DNA of 64,000 nt from Diplonema japonicum (Eukaryota; Euglenozoa; Diplonemea; Diplonemida; Diplonemidae): positions 310,001-374,000 of the forward strand of contig OZ025679.1 of NCBI GenBank assembly GCA_964019335.1. The letters run 5' to 3'. Positions 9,823-21,711 of the stretch are shown in pieces (within the stretch, counting starts at the first letter, position 1; the number at the start of each line of letters is the position of its first letter). The notes below the pieces were generated by a model, which saw only the letters and a program-made list of their open reading frames with translations, was not told the DNA's origin and ran no database searches. Both the position numbers and the translations under genes were made by a program.

Positions 9823-10439
9823 ATATTTCCCTGGATGAAGCTCCCCCCCCCCCCCCCCCCCCCTTTCTTTTTCTTTTTTTTATAAGAACTTCTCATTGAG
9901 GACTTTCCGAGGAGGCATATTAAAAAGAAAAGGGGTTTTTTCTTTTTTCTTTGGATATAACCCAAAAAATAACCCAAAAAAAAAGATAAATGGGGAGGGT
10001 GGTGGGGGGGGGGGGGGGTGAAAGCTATTTTTTCCATGTGGCGTTTTAAAAAAAAAAAGTTTGTATTCTCTATTGTTTCCCTTTTTTTTTATTTTTTTAT
10101 TTTTTTATTTTTATTTCTTGTCCTACAAAAAATAAAAAAGAAGAAGAAGAAAAAAAAAGAAAATTACAACGTCTTTTCTCTGATACAGAGTGAAGTGGAG
10201 ACAAAAAAAAGGGGGGGGGGGGGGGGGCGTTCCAAAAGCAGGAACCACCTTTTTTTTGTTATTCCTTCTCTGTTTTTCTATCTTTCGTTTTTACTTTATT
10301 TTTTTTTTGTTATTTTCCAGAATATTTGTTTTTCTCCAGCAGTTTTTCACGCTAAAAGTTCCCCCCCGTTGTACCCATATTGTAGTAGGAGGGGAGGGGA
10401 GGGAGGAAGGGGAAAAAGAGGAAAAAAAAAAAAAAAAGA
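9823..10439. other. Low-complexity spacer
   Basis: Runs of C, T, A and G (for example C21 near 9842 and G17 near 10212) with pyrimidine-AG sites near 10320 and 10339 that could be splice acceptors for the next gene. No coding segment, RNA gene or repeat copy recognised. Confidence 0.6.
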
Positions 10440-13400
10440 ATGGCGGATGACCCGTTAGCCCCGGCGGTGGTACCAGATACTCTGAAACCGTTTGTAAATT
10501 CCGATGTATTGTACATAAGGCTAATGGATAAAGTGAGCTCAAAGAAGAAGAAACAGAAGAGGGTCTTGGCGTTAACAGGCAGCAGCTTAGTGCTGGCAGA
10601 CCCGCGGAGTGGGAATGTGAAGCGCTTCTTCTCCAACGATATGATCAACTGCATCAAGTGGCAGGACGTTCCAAAGAAAAACGGCCACGAAGAAAAGCAC
10701 GTGGTGCTGGAGGTGGAAGGTGAGCACGACCTAGCACTGTCTCAAATCGACGACAAGAAGAACCCCCCTGGGTCCAGTGCCATCGACTCAGAACTCATTA
10801 CAAAGCTCCCTTTATGGATAAAGAAGCAAACAGGGAAGATCGTTCCTGTGATGGAGATCGACGCCTCACGCGACATAGTGGCCGAGTCCGACAGAGTGCG
10901 CAAGCCGGGATACAATGAAAAAAGGGACAAGATGCTTGATGCCATTCATGATTCTGCGAAGCGGCGGCGGCATGACAAGAAGCACACGCCCAAGGAGGAG
11001 CCCTTGAACCCCGCACCCCCTACCCCATCCACAGCCCCTTCTGAGGCTCGTCTCCAGCCTTCCTTTGCGTCCCAGCCCCTCCAACCTGCCTCTGCAACGG
11101 CTTCTCAACTAACCCCCAGTGCCAGTGTGGCCCGTTGTTCGTCGCCTCGTGAGCCCAGTAGGTGCTCCGTCGCTCTGTCGGCGTGGCCTGAAAGCAACCG
11201 TGCCTCTATGCCCCCCTCCCGGTACTCTGTTGGGCTCTCTCCTGCCAGCTTCCCTCGTACTTATGCGAGTATGGCGCCCTCGAACATCGATGTCCAGTCC
11301 AACTCGCCTTCCCCCGGACGCCGTTCTGTCCTCTTCGCAGGTGGGACACCCGTCCCCACTGGGTCTCCCCGTGCATCGCAGTCCGTGCTGTCATCTGTCG
11401 GCAAGCGGCATACCCTAGACCCTATGTTCAAGCAGATGACAGAGCAGCACGCGGAGATGATGAAGCTGCACGAGGCCATGATGCACAAGCAGAACGATCT
11501 CGCTAGACAGCAGGAGATACTGAACCACCAAAGAGAAGTGCAGGACCTGAAACAGCAAAAAATTATGGACAGCCAGGACATGAGGGTGAGGGACCTGCAG
11601 CAGAAGGAACAGCTGTCGCGTCCCGAAACAGAGGTGTACACAAACAAGATAAATGGTCTTGAGCGGCAGGTGGAGGAGCTGGTTGGTGCCATGGTGCTTA
11701 TGAGCAAGCAGCTGGAGCAGAAAGGACAAAGAGATCTGCTGCCGCTGCCGCCGCCTGAGCCACCACAGCCACTGTTGCACGGCGATCCTGAGAGGGAGTA
11801 TGCGTCACCCGAGCCAGTGGCCATTGCTAGCGAGACCATGACAGAGACGGAGACTGAGACGGAGACGGAGACAGAATACGAAGAAGACGAAGAAGCTGAA
11901 GAATTCATGGAACCCGAGCCTGAACCGGTGCATGTGCCAGCAGTACCTGCAGTACAACTGCGGAGGTCGCCTGTGCCGCCAGACACCATACTTCCCCACA
12001 GGATACCTGTCGTTCCCTCACCGCGCCAACGTGCTAGCATCCTCCGTGTGTCCCCCTCCCCCCCCGACATACCTGTCGATTTCCTTGACACACCAAGAGA
12101 AGCATCTCCCAGCCCCGATGGCCTGCCGGAAGGTTTCCTGTCCATCCCGCAGATTGTGGACGAGGTAGAGGAGCGTCGGGAATTCGTGGTGCCCGTCGAC
12201 CCCGCGGTGGCGCCCTCACCCGAGCCGATGGTGATCCCTCCCGGCAAGTATGTGGGCCCCTTCCCTGTCGATGTTCCTGTCACTGTCTCACACGACGAGC
12301 AAGGCACAAGAGTCATCCTACACTCACCCAGAGAGAATGTTGTTGAGGAGCTGTTCATGGAGAAGATGCACAACGTGCCCCCACCGCCTGAAGTAGAAGC
12401 GGAGATCGTGCAAGTGATGGAAGCAACACGCTCACCGTCTCCTAATGTCCCGATGGGGACACCTGCGCTCCCTGCTGTACCGTCACCTGTTCCTGAAGAA
12501 AGCTTTTTGGGAGACTCCCCCCTGTCAGCTGAGCCAGCGCTAATCGCCCAAATGGAGTCACCTGTTGTTCCAGTGGCTTTATTGCCTGAGGTGGATATTG
12601 AGCCAGTTGATTCTCCAAAAGAAGCACCAGTCTGCAGCCCTGTTCAGCAGCCGAGTCTGCCGTCTTACGACGATGACGTGCCTACAGGCTACCGCAGCAC
12701 GGAGCTGCGGCAGTACATCGCCGAAGAAGCCGAGGCGCTAATATGTGAGGAATCGCCTCAAGCCATGCAAGTCCTCCAGGCCACCCAGGTGCCTGTTGAG
12801 ACACAAGTGCTTCCTCAAAGAAGTGTCATGCGCAACCAAACGGCCCCTACTCAGATCGCACAACAGGTATGGTTTGTGCACACGCATCGACATCACACAG
12901 ACTGCTCTTGCTGACTTAGAGACGCCGCAGAAGCAAGTCGTCGAGCCTGCTGTGGTATGCAACAAACCCACGTCATTCATTTTTCTTTTCCCCTCCATTC
13001 AGACTCCATTTGACATGGCGTTGAAGCGAGCACAGAAAACCACAGCAGCGACCCGTGCCAAGACAAAGGTACAGCACCATCACCCTCGGAGCGCGTCGCC
13101 ATTCAGCGGTGGGTCTCCAGGTATTCTTCACGGGAGTGATGAAGAGCAGCAGTACTTGCAACAACAATTGGCGTTGCTGCAGCAACAATGGAAACAACAG
13201 AAGGAAGATGCTAAGAACCAGCAAGTGGCGGTGCAGCCCATAGTACTCAACGGGGTGCCTACGGTAACGGCTACCCCGACACAGGTGGCCGCAGCACCAG
13301 TGGCAGCACCGGTGATGAAAACGCCTGGTGTGGGGTTCTCTCAGATCCTTGCAGGAGCGGAGGAGCTGCAGGAACAGATCAATACCAAACACAACGAAAT

Positions 13401-13896
13401 GAAGGAATTTCTGAGTTCGGAGATGACGAAGCTGAGCGGGATCATCAAGAAGAGTCGTGACTCCGTGCGGCAGACGCCTGCGACGCCTTCCGTGCACGAC
13501 AAGAAACCGGTGTGGGAGCAGCAGAGCTACGGGAACCCAAGGGCAGCAGTAGCAGAAGGGTCACGGTTGTTGAGGGAGTCACTAAGTGATTTGGCAATGG
13601 CGGACAGAGCAATGCATTTTGCAGAGGCATTGGCCGTTTTGAGTACAGAGGCCTTGGTAAGGGTCCTGTGTGAGTTCGTACCTAGCCACCTGCAAATGAA
13701 CCTCGACAGCACCTGGCCCAGTGTTGTGCAGCAGTACCAACAGAAGGCAGCAGAACGTCTTCAGCAACAGTCGAGCTACTACCAACGACCTCATCTTCAG
13801 CGTGCCCCTGCAGCTGGGATGCTTCAGACGAAAAGGACGTCTCCTCCACGGAGGGTGCCCTGCCCACCTGGTCATCAACTTTTATATGGGACGTGA
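10440..13896 (+). CDS. Large Pro/Gln-rich coiled-coil protein with PH-like start, 3 exons
   Basis: Exons 10440-12866, 12901-12954 and 13003-13896; both introns (34 and 48 nt) are GT-AG and phase 0, giving about 1124 aa. Splicing is inferred because the first frame closes 45 bases after a GTATGG donor and the reading frame resumes cleanly. Residues about 14-95 (RVLALTGSSLVLADP, VKRFFSNDMINCIKW, HVVLEVEGE) look like a beta-rich PH or myosin-TH1-like lipid-binding domain, which is a tentative match. Then come a long Ser/Pro region, a coiled coil near 325-425, an acidic TETETE stretch near 460-490, Pro-rich disorder, a Gln-rich helix, and a helical C-terminal block (SDLAMADRAMHFAEALAVLS). Likely a cortical or cytoskeletal adaptor. 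Not recognised as a named family. Confidence 0.75.
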
Positions 13897-14619
13897 TGTT
13901 TTAAGTCGTGTTTTTAGAGTGATTTTGTGAAATGAAAATTCTTTTTTCTGATTTACCCTCCAAAAGAGGAGCCCCGTTGTATTTAATGTATTTAGAGTCA
14001 TTCCCCCCCGCCCTCCCCACTCTCTTTTATGGTTTCTATGAAAGAATCGAAAAAAGCGAAAAAAAGAAGAAAACACGCGGAGATACTATTTATAAAAAAA
14101 AAAAAAAAAGAAAATAAGGGAGGGGGGAAAACAAAGAAGAATTGAGATAAAAAAAAAGCCTCTTTTCCCTTTGATTTATATTTTGTACGAAAGGTTTTTA
14201 CGCCCATTGATTTGCGGATCGTTGAAAAAAAAAAAAAAAAAAAAAAAAAAAAGCCCCTTTTTTTTCTCTCTCTTTTCTGCTCTTTGTTTTTCTCTTTTTT
14301 CTTTTGTATATCTTCTGTGTTTTTTTTTCTTTCTTTTTTCCCTTTCTCTTCTTTTTTCCCCTTCCCGCTTGTTAAACCTTTTCTTTTGTTTTTTTTTTTT
14401 TTTTCCCCCTTACGGAGGCCTCATGCGGAATTTGTAGCAACATCGATTTGTCTTTTTTGTTCTTGAGGTCTTCAGCTGTATTGTGTTTACGTTAGATTGA
14501 AAAAAAAAAAAAAAAAAGAGTATTTGCAACTTTGCATGCTTACCTAATTCGTCCCTCTCACTTCCCCTTTTCCCTTCCTTGCTGTATAACCTTTTTTTCT
14601 ACTTTTCTCCTTTTAATAG

Positions 14620-14657
<38 letters not shown>

Positions 14658-14750
14658 ATGCACTAAACAGACACTCCTTTCCCCAATTTCCTTTTTTTTT
14701 TTTTTTTTTTCTCTCTTCTTTTTTTACACATAACAACGAGCGAGAAAAAA
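13897..14750. other. Low-complexity spacer
   Basis: Dominated by A and T runs (A29 near 14226, A24 near 14628, T20 near 14693). Short non-repetitive islands near 14410-14500 and 14525-14560 show no coding or RNA features that I can recognise. The T-run and the following purine-rich stretch lead directly into the next ATG. Confidence 0.6.
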
Positions 14751-15658
14751 ATGGCAGAAGATGACCGCATATCGGAGGTGTCGGTGAGCGAGGAGGAATC
14801 GTGCGAAAGCTTTGCGGTATATTTCGGGGGGAAAAAAAAAAAAAAAAAAAACAGACGGAGGATGAAGAGGCCTTCCAAAAGGAGCAGTACATGTACGCAA
14901 TGGGCCAGGAAGAGCGCAAGGCGCAGGAAGAGAAAGCCGAGCAGCAACGAAAGCTGCAAGAACGAGAGGCCCAGTCCGAAACACGACGCGAAATGAGAAG
15001 AAAGGAAGAAGAAGAACGCCTTGTCTCTTTAGGAAGGCGCAACGTCATCGTCGTTATATGGGACGGGTACGACGAGATGACCGCAGTCACCATCATCGAC
15101 GTCCTGAGAGCAGCAGGCGTCAATGTTGTAATAGCAGCTGTGGGGAACAACGGACTGGGAAAAGACTGCGTCCCTGTTAAGAGCGCGGTTGGGAGGCACG
15201 GGGTGTCCTTGCTAGCTGACGTGGCATTCGAGACAACATGCAACAGCAATTTTCATCTTTTCAATGCTTTGGTCATACCCGGAGGGAGCAACCAGCACAT
15301 TCCCACGTCCCACAGAAAGCTTCGTTCATTGGTCAAGACACTCTCTTACAAGGAAAAGTTCATCTGTGCCGCGGGGGAGACCCCGTTCACGCTGCTTCCA
15401 AAATGCGGGATCACCAAGTCCCGTGCTGTGACGGGGTGCCCCCCCCACCCCGGCACCCTGCCCTCTTCCACGTTCAAGTCTGTTCTCGACATCCCTGTTC
15501 ACGTTGACTACAATGTCGTCACATGCAAGACAGCAGCGAATGCGATTGAGTTCGCCTTGACCGTGATAAAATGTATCTTCGCCGATGAAGCTGTTGCTGT
15601 GAAAACTGCGAAAGAGTTGGGTTATGAGGGTTTTGCCCCTACCTTGAAACCGGAGTAG
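14751..15658 (+). CDS. DJ-1/PfpI-family protein with coiled-coil N-terminal extension
   Basis: Exons 14751-14816 and 14855-15658, joined across a 38-nt intron made of GTATATTTC, G6 and an A-run; 289 aa. Residues 23-80 form a charged helix not found in ordinary DJ-1 proteins. The class-I-amidotransferase-like fold follows: RNVIVVIWDGYDEMTAVTII at 84-103, with the usual acid in GYDEM (Glu96), then NALVIPGG at about 159-166. The nucleophile elbow reads FICAAGETPFTLL: the residue two before the Gly, where DJ-1 has its reactive Cys, is Ala194, and a Cys sits one residue earlier (Cys193). Either the elbow is shifted or the usual chemistry is lost. Family members serve as redox sensors, glyoxalase/deglycase-type enzymes or chaperones; the exact role here is open. 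Confidence 0.88.
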
Positions 15659-15746
15659 TTTTCTTTTTTTTTTTTTTTTTTTTTCCTTCAAAAAAAAAAA
15701 AAAAAAAAAAAAAAGTAAAGGTTGGGAGTGGGGTGTAGGTGCGCAC

Positions 15747-16312
15747 ATGAACAGCACCCCTGAGCAACCCGAAACGGAGCTTTGGGAAGACGGCAGGCTG
15801 ACGCTGCTGTTGATCTTCACAGGGGGCTTTGTGCTGTTATGCTGCATGATACTGTGCTTCTGTCAATGGATCGTGCGGCAGAGCGATTACTACCAAGACG
15901 CATGGTTTTGCCGGGCTGAGTCGGACGGGTGCTTAGATCCACATTCGTGTTCCAAGATAGAGCAGTGCTATGCAGAGAAGGAGTCTGAAGACGAAGAGGA
16001 GTGTGACCAGGGCTTTGACACCCCGAAGCCCCCCGACCTTGGGAGGGGGATGCCAGACAGCGAGGAGGGCGATGGGTCACACCCCCATCATGATGTCATC
16101 TCTGTCCAGGAACTGCAATTCTCACCTGCACTGCAAGCATCCCATCAACCACCTACTAGTGGTACGCAGACTCACACCCCTGCTACAGCGCCTGCTGCAG
16201 GGGACATAACAGAATGGAGGTGTGTTTTTATTTTTTGGGGGGGGAAATAAAAAAAAAAAAAAACAGTGACAAGGAGTCTGAACAAACTGACCATGCTTTA
16301 TCAGATGAATAA
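15747..16312 (+). CDS. Single-pass membrane protein with acidic Cys-rich tail
   Basis: Exons 15747-16219 and 16267-16312 across a 47-nt intron (GTGTG, T, G8, A-run, CAG); 172 aa. A short acidic N-terminus is followed by one strong membrane helix, LLLIFTGGFVLLCCMILCFC, at about residues 20-40, with Arg on the following side. The remaining ~130 residues have paired Cys (WFCRAESDGC, HSCSKIEQC), a run of Glu/Asp and a Pro/Thr-rich end. Without splicing the frame runs into homopolymer residues and stops; splicing adds SDKESEQTDHALSDE, matching the acidic tail, so the intron is likely real. Type III or signal-anchor topology is inferred. Function unknown. Confidence 0.65.
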
Positions 16313-17350
16313 TGAATAAAAGGAAGGAAAAAATTTCATAAAATAGAAAATTGAGGGGGGGGGGGGGGGGAGGGAGGGATAAATAGAACTAGAAAGTTTT
16401 TCGAAAGAGAAAAGAAAAGAAAAAAAGGGGAGACAAAGGTTTAAACATTTTAAAACCCTTCTTAAAACCCACCCAGTTAGAGCGCCGCTTTTTTTTTTTT
16501 TTTTTTTTTTTTTTTGTTGGCATGTAAAACTCGTTTCCATCCGTTTTTTATTTTATTTTTTTTTTTAATGCGGAAACGTTTCCACGTTTTTTTTTTTTTT
16601 TGTCTAACAATTTGACAAAATAGACAACTATTCGTTGGCTTTCGGTTTGCGCACAAACAAAACGCCAGGACAGTTTCTAGTTTCACTTTCGCAGGGCAAA
16701 AAAAAAAAAAAAAAAAAAAAAAAAAGAAACTCTAAGCATAAAGTGCAAGCACATGGTTGTAGTTGTGAGTTGTAGAATTTGAAGTTTTTTCTTTTTCTTT
16801 TTTTTTCTTGTTGTCCTTTTCCAGAGTCAAACAACAAATTACAATGATCCAATCTGCGCAGCACACTGGCACTGAGCGGAAGATTTTCTCTGTTCTTTTA
16901 AAGTTTTTTTCTTTCCCTTCTTTTTTTTAAATTCCTTGGGTAAGGCAAGTTGTGAAAAATATCCGCCAAGTAGAGGCGATGGAAGGTTCAAAAAAGAAAA
17001 AAAACCTAAGAATAAAAAGAAAGAAAAAAAAAAAAGAAAAAAAAAAGAAGAAAAAAACCGTTTTTTTAGAAGAAAAGAAATCTGCAATGAAGGGGGGGTC
17101 GCTTTGCTAACAAAACTTCTCTCCTCTCCCCTCCTTCATAGCGAAATTTCTTCTTTTTTTTTTGTGGTTTACTTTCTCAGTCTTCTGTCCTTATTCTTTC
17201 GTTTTCCATTTTTTTTCTTGTCTCATGCTTTATGTTGCTTACTATCATGGAAAAATCTCACACCCTTGCATTTTTTTTTTTTTCCCCGCCCAATTTATAC
17301 CCTGTCACAAGGAGAGGAGGAGGAGGAAACAAAACCAAAAAAAAAAAAAA
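16313..17350. other. Low-complexity spacer before the flippase gene
   Basis: Long A/T/G runs. A palindrome GGAAACGTTTCC near 16572-16583 resembles motifs inside the inverted-repeat element at 28766-28947. A pyrimidine-rich stretch near 17140-17280 leads to the A-rich leader of the next gene. No coding content recognised. Confidence 0.5.
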
Positions 17351-20300
17351 ATGGGGGGAACATGCTGCAAGTCAGACGCAGGCCCCGAAGAGGGCGAAGA
17401 AAGGATGATCACAGTAGCAAGCGGAAATGAAGGTTTCCGCGACAACTGCATCGTGTCATCGAAATACGTATTGTGGCTCCCTCTACACTACCGGTTCTTC
17501 ATTTGGAAGAATCTTTTTGAACAGTTCCATAAGGTTGCAAACTTGTACTTCCTGCTGATGTCCGGGTTGATGCAGATCCCAGGCATCTCGCCGTTTGGAA
17601 GATGGCCAACATTGTTAACCCTTATCGGGGTTGTCATCGTGTCCATGATCAAAGCTGTTCATGAAGATGTTAAACGTCATCGAGACGACGCCAAGAAGGA
17701 CGGAACAGAAGTAAAAATCCTCAAAGACGGGGAGTGGACCACCGTAACCTGGAAAGACGTTAAAGTAGGCCACGTGGTACTCATTGAACACCACGATTCC
17801 GATGTCCACGACAAAGGTCGAACCGGTGTACCCGTTCCTGCTGACATCGTGTTGATTTCAACGTCAGAAGGAACGAACGGTGTCGGCTACGTGGAAACCA
17901 TGGACTTGGACGGGGAGACCAACTTGAAACCGAAGTCCGTGCTCAATTTCGAGTCCGTTCCCGGTATGCCCGACAACGAGATCGAGAGAAAACACTATTT
18001 CATGGACGCGAAGCGTGCCGGGTCGGAGCCTCTTAACAATTCTTCCTTGAAGTGCGACTCACCTCACGCCGATCTTACAAAATTCTGGGGCAGCCTTACC
18101 ATAGCGGGGAAAGAGGTTCCTATTGACATACACAACGTTATGCTGCGCGGTGCGAGAATGTCGAAAACAGAAGCTGCTGTTGGGATTGCTGTGTACACCG
18201 GGCATGACACCCGTCTTGGGAACAACATGCGCGAACCAAGGACAAAAATGTCGCGTTTGGACAGGCTGACCAATATCCGTTTATTACTCATCTTTGGGAT
18301 CCAACTGTTCATTTGCATTGTGTCTGCGATCGGGTTCCGTGCCTGGCGTCAGGACCACGGCAGCGACTCCTACTACCTCGACTTCCCTTCGGACAGTGCC
18401 GACGCTGCCGCCGTCTCCTTCTTCACATTCTTCATCTTGTACGGGAACCTCATTCCCATCTCATTGTATGTGTCGATGGAGATGACGAAGATGATCCAAG
18501 GCCGCTTCATCGTGCGCGACCTTGCGATGTACGACGAGACGAAGGACCTCCCCGCAAACGTCAAAACAACAGACATCAACGACGAGCTGGGTGCCGTCGC
18601 GCACGTCTTCAGCGACAAGACCGGGACGCTCACACAGAATGTGATGCAAATGTTCAAGTTCAACTGCGACGGCGAGACCTTCGGGACGGGCATCACGTCC
18701 ATCGGGAAGTCGCGTGCGGAGCGCATGGGCGGCACGACTGTGGACCCACGTCCTGCAAGGGTCATCGATAGCCAGACCTGGCCTTTGTACGATGAGAGGA
18801 TCCAGGATTGGGACACCGGGAAGCGAGTATGGGCGAGTGACATGCCACCCGTCACCTCGACGGAAATACGTAAGATGTTTGAGACGCTAGCGGTGTGCAA
18901 CACAATCGTGCCGAGCGGCGGTGGCGCAAGGCCTGCATCAAAGCGTGGTGTGTCTGTCGGACTGCTGGAGGCGGAGTCCCCAGACGAACTGGCCCTCGTC
19001 ACTGCAGCTGGCGAGATGGGCGTGGCCCTTGCCGAGGCCGACCAGGAGAAGAAGGTCGTTGAGATGCACCGTTCCGTCGTGCCGTCAGCAGAGCGTAACG
19101 CCACTGAAGACGAGTGGATCCGCACAACGTGGAAGCAGCTAGCAGTCATCGAATTCGATTCCGACAGAAAGAGGATGGCGGTCGTCGCACGCAAGCACGA
19201 CCCCTCGCACCCCCATGGGGGCACCATCCACTTGTTCATGAAGGGCGCCGACAACGTAATGGAGCCCCTGCTGATGAGCTATGACAAGGGCTGGAAGACG
19301 CCCGAGATGGTGCAGAACTACGTTGAGGGGGGAAGGAACTGGGCGGCGGGGGCAGACGAGACGGAGACGAACCAACGCGAGGTGTGGATGAAGGAGAACA
19401 AGTGGAAGACGCTGAAGAACTACTCAAACTGGCTGGAGGCAGGGAGAGGGTACAAGGGAAAACAAAAGCTCATGGAACACATGGAGGAGCTGGAAGCAGC
19501 AAAAACCGCCGAGTTCTACCAAACATGGTGGGCAACACATGACAAAGACGTAGCGGACACTGGGATAGACCTGTCAGAACAAGGTCTGCGCATTTTGTAC
19601 ATTGCACGAAGGGAGGTACCCGAGAGGGAATGGGAAACATGGGGCGTGGAGTGGACACAGGCGATCAAAATAGTTTCCGAGGACGACAGAAATGCCGCGA
19701 AGAAAGGTCTCGCAGCTCAACTGGAACAGGACCTGGCTCTGGTGGGCGTCACTGCCATCGAGGACAAGCTCCAGGCCAAGGTACCAGAGACAATCGCATC
19801 CCTAAGAGAAGCGGGCATCAAGGTGTGGATGATCACAGGGGACAAAAAGACCACCGCCATCAACATCGGGCATGCTTGCCTCTTGCTGGACAAAACACTC
19901 GACGACCCTACGAGCGATCCTCCTATCAACCCCATCGAGCTCGACGGGGAAGGGAAGGACAAAGCACAAATCATCAAGGACTTGGACAAAGCGGTATATA
20001 AACACAAAAAAAGAGAAAAAAACCAAATCCCTACCCACAGCATGCGCTTGCTACTAAGAGGAAACAAGAGGGTGTGGACTACGCAGTGGTCATCACGTCG
20101 AGCGCACTAAAGGTGATCTTTGCACCTGACGATGACGTGGGCAAGCAGAAGTCATCATTCGACGACTGCAGCGGTGAGGCCGCGGATAAGGTATGACGCA
20201 TGAAAAGGGGAAATGGAAAAGAACCCACGCCCAACCCCCAGCTCTATGATATCACGTTCGAAGCGAAGTCCGTCATCGTGGCCCGGGCCACACCTATGCA

Positions 20301-20481
20301 GAAGGCACAGGTAGTCAATATGATAAAGTCGCGAAACGAGTGGAACGTCACCCTCGCCATCGGCGATGGTGCCAACGATGTTGCCATGATTCAGCAAGCG
20401 CACATCGGGATTGGGATCAAGGGTCTTGAAGGGGGGCAGGCTGCAGCGCAGTCTGATTATGCCATCGGGCAGTTTAGGTGT

Positions 20482-20514
<33 letters not shown>

Positions 20515-21658
20515 CCGGCGACAAATTAAAAAAAAAAAAAAATTGCAGATTCCTTCACCGTCTCCTCTTCGTCCACGGCCGGTGGAACTACCGCCGACTG
20601 GCGCTGTTCTACTGTTATTTCTTCTACAAGAACGCTGTGCTCAGCTTTTCCCTGTTTTTCTACAATTTTTTGAACGGGTTTTCCGGGCAGCCGCTGTACG
20701 ACATGTGGGTATGCTCCCTGCAAAAAAAGAAAAAAAACAACCCACAGGTTGTCGCCGGATTCAACGTTTCATGGGCAGCCCTCCCTGTCATCACCGTGGC
20801 CATCATCGACAGGGACATCGTCAACACCAACAACTTACACAATTTCCCGCTGTTGTATAAACACGTATGACCCAACAAAACAAAACCAAAAAAAAAAAAG
20901 AAAAAAAAAAACAGGGCCGGATGAACCACGACTACACCTCAAGAAGAATGGCTCAATGGTATATGAACGCTGTTTTCCATGCAATTCTATGCGTGTATAT
21001 ACCAGTGGTAGCGACACTCGAGGCTAATATACTGGACAAGGACGGAAGGGACTACGGCTTGTTCCATCTGGGTGTCCTTGTGTACACAAACGTAGTGCTA
21101 TGTGTCACCCTGAAACTTGCTCTGCACGTCAGCTCGTGGACATGGCTGCACCATATATTCTTTTGGTGCTCGTTTGCAACATGGCCGATATTCTTGGTTC
21201 TGTACGGCGCTGTGTTCTTCTCTTACGGTACTATGAATGGTGAGCTAGAAGATTCAGCGTCTTGGGCCATGTTCTGGATGATACTCATTACTACTATGTA
21301 CGCCTGTCTCACAAGAGACTTTGTCTGGCGTTATATTTCGTACAGAGTAATGCCATTGCTGCCCCCGTCTGAGCTTGAGACGCTGATCCAAGGCAGGGTC
21401 AATGAACCGGGCTTCCGTAGTTCCTGTACTGTGAGGCCCATGACGCTTCTTAAGATAGTTAGGCTGCTTGACTCTGCGAAGGATGGTTCTTCTTGGGAAA
21501 AACCTGTTGAGCTGCAAGATGTTCATGAACCGTTTAACGAGGATACCGTTGAGGCAAAGAAACGGATGAAGGACGAGGCTCGGTTCGGAACATTTATCGG
21601 AGATTGTGGTATTTCCCCAAAGAGAAACCCCAATGTTCAAAAGAAGGTGAAGGAATAA
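17351..21658 (+). CDS. P4-type ATPase (phospholipid flippase), 6 exons
   Basis: Moves aminophospholipids from the outer to the inner leaflet of plasma, Golgi or endosomal membranes using ATP. Exons 17351-19993, 20041-20190, 20242-20477, 20549-20708, 20748-20864 and 20915-21658; introns of 47, 51, 71, 39 and 50 nt, all GT-AG; 1349 aa. Diagnostic motifs: [20 protein letters not shown] in the first membrane pair, DLDGETNL in the actuator domain (P4 class), [10 protein letters not shown] in M4 (about residue 368), DKTGTLT with phosphoryl-acceptor Asp422, and [11 protein letters not shown] near Asp973. The M5-M10 block follows in exons 4-6. The start MGGTCCKSD directly after an A-tract carries Gly2 and two Cys, a dual-acylation signal not usual for P4-ATPases. 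P4-ATPases commonly need a CDC50 partner; none is in this window. Confidence 0.95.
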
Positions 21659-21678
21659 AAAAAATAAAAAAATTGGGG

Positions 21679-21711
<33 letters not shown>

